From: an uncultured Oscillibacter sp.
GTDB lineage: Bacteria > Bacillota > Clostridia > Oscillospirales > Oscillospiraceae
DNA length: 8,602 nucleotides
Assembly (NCBI GenBank): GCA_910584075.1
Contig: CAJTZI010000069.1
Location: forward strand, 1 to 8,602
Direction of reading: 5' to 3'
Below the pieces are notes generated by a model. That model was given only the letters and a program-made list of their open reading frames with translations, was not told the origin of the DNA and made no database searches. The position numbers were made by a program, and so were the translations under genes. The first letter of the stretch is position 1; every line of letters begins with the position of its first letter. Shown here in pieces: positions 4,758 to 8,602 of the stretch.

Positions 4758-6305
4758 TTATTTTGCGTATTCCACAACCTTGGTCTCCCGCAGGACGTGA
4801 ACCTTGATCTGACCGGGGTACTCCATCTCCTCCTCGATCTTCTTGGCCAGGTCCCGGGCCAGGATGACCATCTGGTCCTCGCTGACCTGCTCGGGCTTGA
4901 CCATGACCCGTACCTCACGGCCCGCCTGAATGGCGAAGGCCTTGTCCACGCCGGGATAGCTGCCGGTGATGGTCTCCAACTGCTCCAGGCGCTTGATGTA
5001 GTTCTCCAGATTCTCCCGCCGGGCGCCGGGCCGGGCGGCGGAGATGGCGTCCGCGGCCTGCACCAAACAGGCCACAATGGTCCTGGGCTCCACATCGTTG
5101 TGGTGGGCCTCGATGGCGTGAATGATGTCCTCCCGCTCCTTGTAGCGACGGGCGAATTCCACGCCCAGTGCCACATGGGTGCCCTCCATCTCGTGGTCCA
5201 CGGACTTGCCCAGGTCGTGGAGCAGGCCCGCCCGCTTGGCGGCCTGGACGTCGGCCCCCACGTCGGCGGCCATCATGCCCGCGATGTGGGAGACCTCAAT
5301 GGAGTGGCGCAGGACGTTCTGACCGTAGCTGGTGCGGTAGTGGAGGCGGCCCAGCATCTTCGCAAGCTCCGGGTGAAGGTTGCGGATGCCGCACTCAAAC
5401 ACGGCCCGCTCGCCCTCGCTCTTGATGACGGCATCCACCTCCCGGCGGGCTTTCTCCACCATCTCCTCAATGTGGGTGGGGTGGATGCGCCCGTCGGCGA
5501 TCAGCTTCTCCAGGGCCAGACGGGCCACTTCCCGCCGCACGGGCTCAAAGCAGCTGACCGTGATGGCCTCCGGCGTGTCGTCGATAATCAGATCCACGCC
5601 GGTCAGGGTCTCGATGGTGCGGATATTGCGGCCCTCGCGGCCGATGATGCGGCCCTTCATCTCGTCATTGGGCAGGGGAACCACACTGACGGTCATTTCG
5701 GACACCTGGTCCGCAGCACAGCGCTGGATGGCCTGGGCCACCACCTCGCGGGCCCGGGCCTCGCACTCCTCCTTCATCCGGGACTCCACCTCTTTGATCT
5801 TGACGGCGGTCTCATGGATGACCTCAGACTCCACCTGGTCGATGAGGTACTGCTTGGCCTCATCGGCGGTGAAGCCGGAGATGCGCTCCAGCATCTCGGT
5901 CTGGCTGCGCTTGATGGTCTTGATCTCTTCGTTTTCCCGGTCGATGGCCGCGTGCTTCTGGGCCAGGGATTCCTCTTTTCTCTCGATGGCCTCGGTTTTG
6001 CGGTCCAGGTTCTCTTCCTTTTGCTGCAGGCGGTTTTCCTGCCGCTGCAGATCGGCTCTGCGGGCTTTTTCTTCCCTCTCGTACTCGCTGCGGCTCTTTA
6101 AGATCTCTTCCTTCGCTTCCACCATCGCCTCGCGTTTTTTTGCCTCGGCGCTCTTGATGGCCTCGTTGATAATGCGCGTACCCTCTTCCTCCGCGCTTGA
6201 GATCTCCTTCTCGGAGACTTGTTTCCGATAGCGAATACCGAGGGGGAACCACACCGCGCCGCCGACCACCAGCCCGATCAGGGCTCCGATCACATATGGC
6301 ACCAT
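4758..6305 (-). CDS. rny: ribonuclease Y (membrane-anchored endoribonuclease)
   Basis: RNase Y is the main endonuclease starting mRNA decay and processing in many Firmicutes. The 515-aa protein has the full architecture: one N-terminal membrane helix (about 3-23, VPYVIGALIGLVVGGAVWF), a long charged coiled coil (about 30-200), a KH RNA-binding domain with the GxxG loop in IIGREGRNIR (220-229), and an HD metal-dependent phosphohydrolase domain. In the last, H334, H340 and the pair H363-D364 in LLHDLGKSVD supply the metal site. A conserved C-terminal tail ends in VVEYAK. Length fits the family (about 520). I chose the ATG at 6305: AGGAGGAA lies 10 bases upstream, and the membrane helix follows directly. 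The frame is open for 42 more codons, but that stretch contains the promoter. rny has its own promoter (6403-6431) and terminator (4673-4719), so it appears monocistronic. Confidence 0.97.
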   Translation of the reverse strand: MVPYVIGALIGLVVGGAVWFPLGIRYRKQVSEKEISSAEEEGTRIINEAIKSAEAKKREAMVEAKEEILKSRSEYEREEKARRADLQRQENRLQQKEENLDRKTEAIERKEESLAQKHAAIDRENEEIKTIKRSQTEMLERISGFTADEAKQYLIDQVESEVIHETAVKIKEVESRMKEECEARAREVVAQAIQRCAADQVSEMTVSVVPLPNDEMKGRIIGREGRNIRTIETLTGVDLIIDDTPEAITVSCFEPVRREVARLALEKLIADGRIHPTHIEEMVEKARREVDAVIKSEGERAVFECGIRNLHPELAKMLGRLHYRTSYGQNVLRHSIEVSHIAGMMAADVGADVQAAKRAGLLHDLGKSVDHEMEGTHVALGVEFARRYKEREDIIHAIEAHHNDVEPRTIVACLVQAADAISAARPGARRENLENYIKRLEQLETITGSYPGVDKAFAIQAGREVRVMVKPEQVSEDQMVILARDLAKKIEEEMEYPGQIKVHVLRETKVVEYAK

Positions 6306-6402
6306 GGCTGTCTGCTTCCTCCTAAAAATCGGTATCGGTTTTCCGTAATCGAATAAACGACCGGAGAGCACCCCTATCGCTCCCCGATAATTATCCGTTA
6401 TC

Positions 6403-6431
6403 AGTTTAATCGCTTCTCTGGCAACTGTCAA
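6403..6431 (-). promoter_or_regulatory. sigma-A promoter of rny
   Basis: On the minus strand TTGACA (complement of 6426-6431, a perfect -35) and TAAACT (complement of 6403-6408) are separated by exactly 17 bases. Transcription should start near 6396, giving a leader of about 90 nt. The leader contains short inverted segments (GGAGC/GCTCTCC; CGG-AAAA-CCG) before the ribosome binding site. Confidence 0.85.
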
Positions 6432-6499
6432 GGGAAATATACAAAATCTTTGGCAAAGAATGGTGCTTTTTCACAAAACAGGCGGAGACACTGGTCGCC

Positions 6500-6545
6500 C
6501 GGGCACACAAACCGGGGCCCCGTCCTATGGACAGGACCCCGGTTT
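6500..6545 (-). terminator. Rho-independent terminator of leuS
   Basis: The arms at 6509-6525 and 6529-6545 form a 17-bp stem with a 3-nt loop. Its two non-Watson-Crick positions are G-U pairs in minus-strand RNA but C-A mismatches in plus-strand RNA. On the minus strand the stem ends in GGTTT and continues GTGTG, a modest U-tract. It lies 145 bases past the leuS stop. Confidence 0.8.
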
Positions 6546-6689
6546 CAAATACGCCCCATCCGGCGGAGACCAAAAATCCGCCGCGCCTCAGGGAGACGGA
6601 CTCCGAACGGGGCAGATGATCCCTCCGCTCCCGTGTTCCGCGCCGCAGCCGCCCGCCCCGGACGCCGCACCCGCGGCGAACGCAAATCC
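6546..6689 (-). other. GC-rich 3' untranslated region of leuS
   Basis: 144 bases separate the leuS stop codon from its terminator. This stretch is very GC-rich and contains one further 6-bp hairpin (GGCGGA/TCCGCC near 6560-6580) without a U-tract. I see no ORF with a ribosome binding site. Confidence 0.5.
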
Positions 6690-8602
6690 CTATTGGGGCT
6701 TCACGATCAGGTTCACCAGCCGGTTCTTGACCAGGATGGTCTTCACGGTCTTCATGCCCTCAGTGGCCTTCCGGACCTTCTCCACCTGCATGGCGGCGTC
6801 CACCACGGTCTTCTCATCGCTGTCCACCGGCACGGTGATGGCGCCCTTCAGCTTGCCGTTGACCTGCACCGCCATATCCACGGCGGAGGCCACGGTCTTG
6901 CTCTCGTCGTACACCGGCCACGCCGCCTGGCAGCACATGGTCCCGGTCTGGGCGGCAAAGCCCAGCGTCTCCCACAGCTCCTCGGTGATGTGGGGAGCGA
7001 AGGGGTTCAGCAGGAGGAGGAGGGGCTTCATGTCGCCCCTGGTCACGCCGTTGGCGGTCAGCTCGTTGACGGCGGTCATCATGGCGGCGATGGCGGTGTT
7101 CATCTTGAGGCTGTCCACGTCGTCGGTGACCTTCTTGATGGTCCTGTGGAGAACGGCCTCGTTGGCGGGGGTCACGCCGAAGCTCTCCTTCGCGCTCTCC
7201 GCCAGATTCCACACCCGGTCCAAAAACCGCTTGGAGCCCTTCACCGCCTCGGTGGACCAGGTGGCCGCCTGTTCAAAGTCGCCCACGAACATGATATACA
7301 GCCGCATGGTGTCTGCGCCGTACTGGGCCACGATGTCGTTGGGATTCACCACGTTGCCCCGGGACTTGCTCATCTTCTCGCCGCCCTCGCCCAGGATCAT
7401 GCCGTGGCTGGTGCGCTTGCCGTAGGGCTCCTTGGTAGGTACCACGCCGATGTCGTAGAGGAACTTGTGCCAGAACCGGCTGTACAGCAGGTGGAGCGTG
7501 GTGTGCTCCATGCCGCCGTTGTACCAGTCCACGGGAGACCAGTAGTCCAGAGCCTCCTTGGAGGCCAGGGCCTTGTCGTTGTGGGGGTCCATATACCGCA
7601 GGAAGTACCAGGAGGAGCCCGCCCACTGGGGCATGGTGTCCGTCTCCCGCTGGGCCTGTCCACCGCACTGGGGGCAGGTGGTGTTCACCCAATCCGTCAT
7701 CTTGGCAAGGGGGGACTCGCCGGTGTCGGTGACCTCGTAGCTCTCCACCTCGGGGAGCAGCAGGGGCAGCTCCGTCTCCGGCAGGGGCACCCAGCCGCAC
7801 GTGGGGCAGTTCACCAGGGGAATGGGCTCGCCCCAGTACCGCTGGCGGCTGAACACCCAGTCCCGGAGCTTGAAGTTGGTCTTGAGCTGGCCGAAGCCAT
7901 GCTCCACGGCGTACTTCTTGGCGGCGGGAATAGCCTCCTTGACGGTCATGCCGTTCATAAAGCCGGAGTTCACCATAATGCCGGTGTCATCCTTGAGGAC
8001 AAAGGCCTCCTTGGTGATGTCGCCGCCCTTGACCACCTCCACGATTGGCAGGCCGAACTTGACGGCAAACTCCCAGTCCCGCTGGTCATGGCCCGGCACG
8101 CCCATGACGATGCCGGTGCCGTAGCCCATGAGGACATAGTCGGAGACGAACATGGGCACCGCCTCGCCGTTAACGGGGTTTGTGACCTGGATCCCCTCCA
8201 GGCGCACACCGGTCTTGTCCTTGTTGAGCTCGCCGCGCTCGAAGTCGGATTTGCGGGCGGCCTCCGCCCGGTAGGCCTCCACCTCCGCCCAGTTGCCGAT
8301 GCGGTCTCTCCATTTGGCAAGCAGGGGGTGCTCCGGAGAGATAACCACGTAGGACACGCCGTAGAGCGTGTCCGCCCGGGTGGTGTAGACGGTGATGTCA
8401 TCCTCAGTGTTGGTCTTGAAGGTAATCTCGCAGCCCTCGGACCGGCCGATCCAGTTGCGCTGCTGGATCTTCACCCGGTTGATGAAGTCCACATCCTCCA
8501 AATCGTCGATCAGACGGTCGGCGTACTTGGTGATGGCCAGCATCCACTGGGATTTCTCCTTGCGGATGACCTCGCCGCCGCAGCGCTCGCAAACGCCCTC
8601 CA
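6690..8602 (-). CDS. leuS: leucyl-tRNA synthetase, C-terminal 636 residues (5' end outside the window)
   Basis: LeuRS attaches leucine to tRNA-Leu using ATP, and its editing domain hydrolyses mischarged tRNA. The visible part begins before the ATG at 8543: EGVCERCGGEVIRKEKSQW is in frame upstream, so that ATG is internal. In order from the edge: zinc-binding VCERCG; KSQWMLAITKYADRL; the CP1 editing domain with TTRADTLYG and GTGIVMGVPGHDQRDWEFA, whose aspartate is the conserved editing residue; a Cys pair insert, CPTCG and CPQCG; the catalytic return with QWAGSSWYFLRYMDP; KMSKS (7362-7376, KMSKSRGNVVNP); the anticodon-binding helical domain; and the C-terminal tRNA-binding domain ending NLIVKPQ. 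The family is usually 800-880 aa, so about 170-200 N-terminal residues, including the HIGH motif, lie beyond 8602. A T-box leader, common for this gene in Firmicutes, would also lie outside. It reads without frameshift. Confidence 0.97.
   Translation of the reverse strand, partial: EGVCERCGGEVIRKEKSQWMLAITKYADRLIDDLEDVDFINRVKIQQRNWIGRSEGCEITFKTNTEDDITVYTTRADTLYGVSYVVISPEHPLLAKWRDRIGNWAEVEAYRAEAARKSDFERGELNKDKTGVRLEGIQVTNPVNGEAVPMFVSDYVLMGYGTGIVMGVPGHDQRDWEFAVKFGLPIVEVVKGGDITKEAFVLKDDTGIMVNSGFMNGMTVKEAIPAAKKYAVEHGFGQLKTNFKLRDWVFSRQRYWGEPIPLVNCPTCGWVPLPETELPLLLPEVESYEVTDTGESPLAKMTDWVNTTCPQCGGQAQRETDTMPQWAGSSWYFLRYMDPHNDKALASKEALDYWSPVDWYNGGMEHTTLHLLYSRFWHKFLYDIGVVPTKEPYGKRTSHGMILGEGGEKMSKSRGNVVNPNDIVAQYGADTMRLYIMFVGDFEQAATWSTEAVKGSKRFLDRVWNLAESAKESFGVTPANEAVLHRTIKKVTDDVDSLKMNTAIAAMMTAVNELTANGVTRGDMKPLLLLLNPFAPHITEELWETLGFAAQTGTMCCQAAWPVYDESKTVASAVDMAVQVNGKLKGAITVPVDSDEKTVVDAAMQVEKVRKATEGMKTVKTILVKNRLVNLIVKPQ

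Noticed and set aside
4797..6231. Long plus-strand open frames (434 aa and 283 aa) opposite rny
   Set aside because: They mirror rny codons, are low-complexity Leu/His/Gly or Ser/Arg rich, and rny is certain on the other strand.
6460..7425. 321-aa plus-strand frame opposite the leuS 3' end
   Set aside because: It crosses the leuS terminator and is antisense to leuS, with no ribosome binding site or recognisable domain.
1..8602. CRISPR array, rRNA, insertion-sequence terminal repeats or a defence operon
   Set aside because: No regularly spaced repeats, rRNA signatures, paired terminal inverted repeats or defence-type domains were seen; the only mobile-element gene is the serine recombinase.

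Overview
The window looks like chromosomal DNA of a moderately GC-rich, low-oxygen Firmicute, most likely a gut clostridium of the Oscillospiraceae type (Flavonifractor/Oscillibacter-like). The reasons are strong AGGAGG ribosome binding sites, sigma-A promoters of the TTGACA-N17-TAAACT kind, an RNase Y of Firmicutes architecture, a clostridial-style large serine recombinase, and high third-position GC. The genus assignment is inference.

Layout, left to right. Positions 1-187 hold the 3' flank of the recombinase: two GC-rich hairpins, one a convincing minus-strand terminator, a short repeated motif, and a possible gene fragment running off the left edge. Positions 188-2168 are a two-gene minus-strand cassette: a 53-aa SHOCT-like small protein, then a 570-aa large serine recombinase. 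A 12-bp hairpin sits between them and a palindromic operator-like site lies upstream. Positions 2222-2397 are a divergent promoter region. Positions 2398-2937 (+) encode a 179-aa acidic, coiled-coil orphan protein with its own promoter and terminator. Positions 2980-3548 are a long region without a large gene, but they hold a plausible 31-aa ORF with a good ribosome binding site followed by a terminator. Positions 3549-4643 (-) encode a 364-aa uncharacterised protein whose C-terminal half is an internal duplication. Positions 4758-6305 (-) are rny (RNase Y), with a clear promoter upstream and terminator downstream. Positions 6690-8602 (-) are the C-terminal three quarters of leuS, ending in a long terminator hairpin and running off the right edge.

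leuS and rny are housekeeping genes and appear to be separate transcription units. The recombinase cassette is the accessory part, probably an integration/excision module whose full element, if any, extends left of the window. The two orphan proteins (2398-2937 and 3549-4643) have no assignable function. I found no tRNA, rRNA, CRISPR array or recognisable defence system. The observations most worth following up are the internal duplication, the small-ORF region, and the recombinase cassette with its flanking repeats and hairpins.
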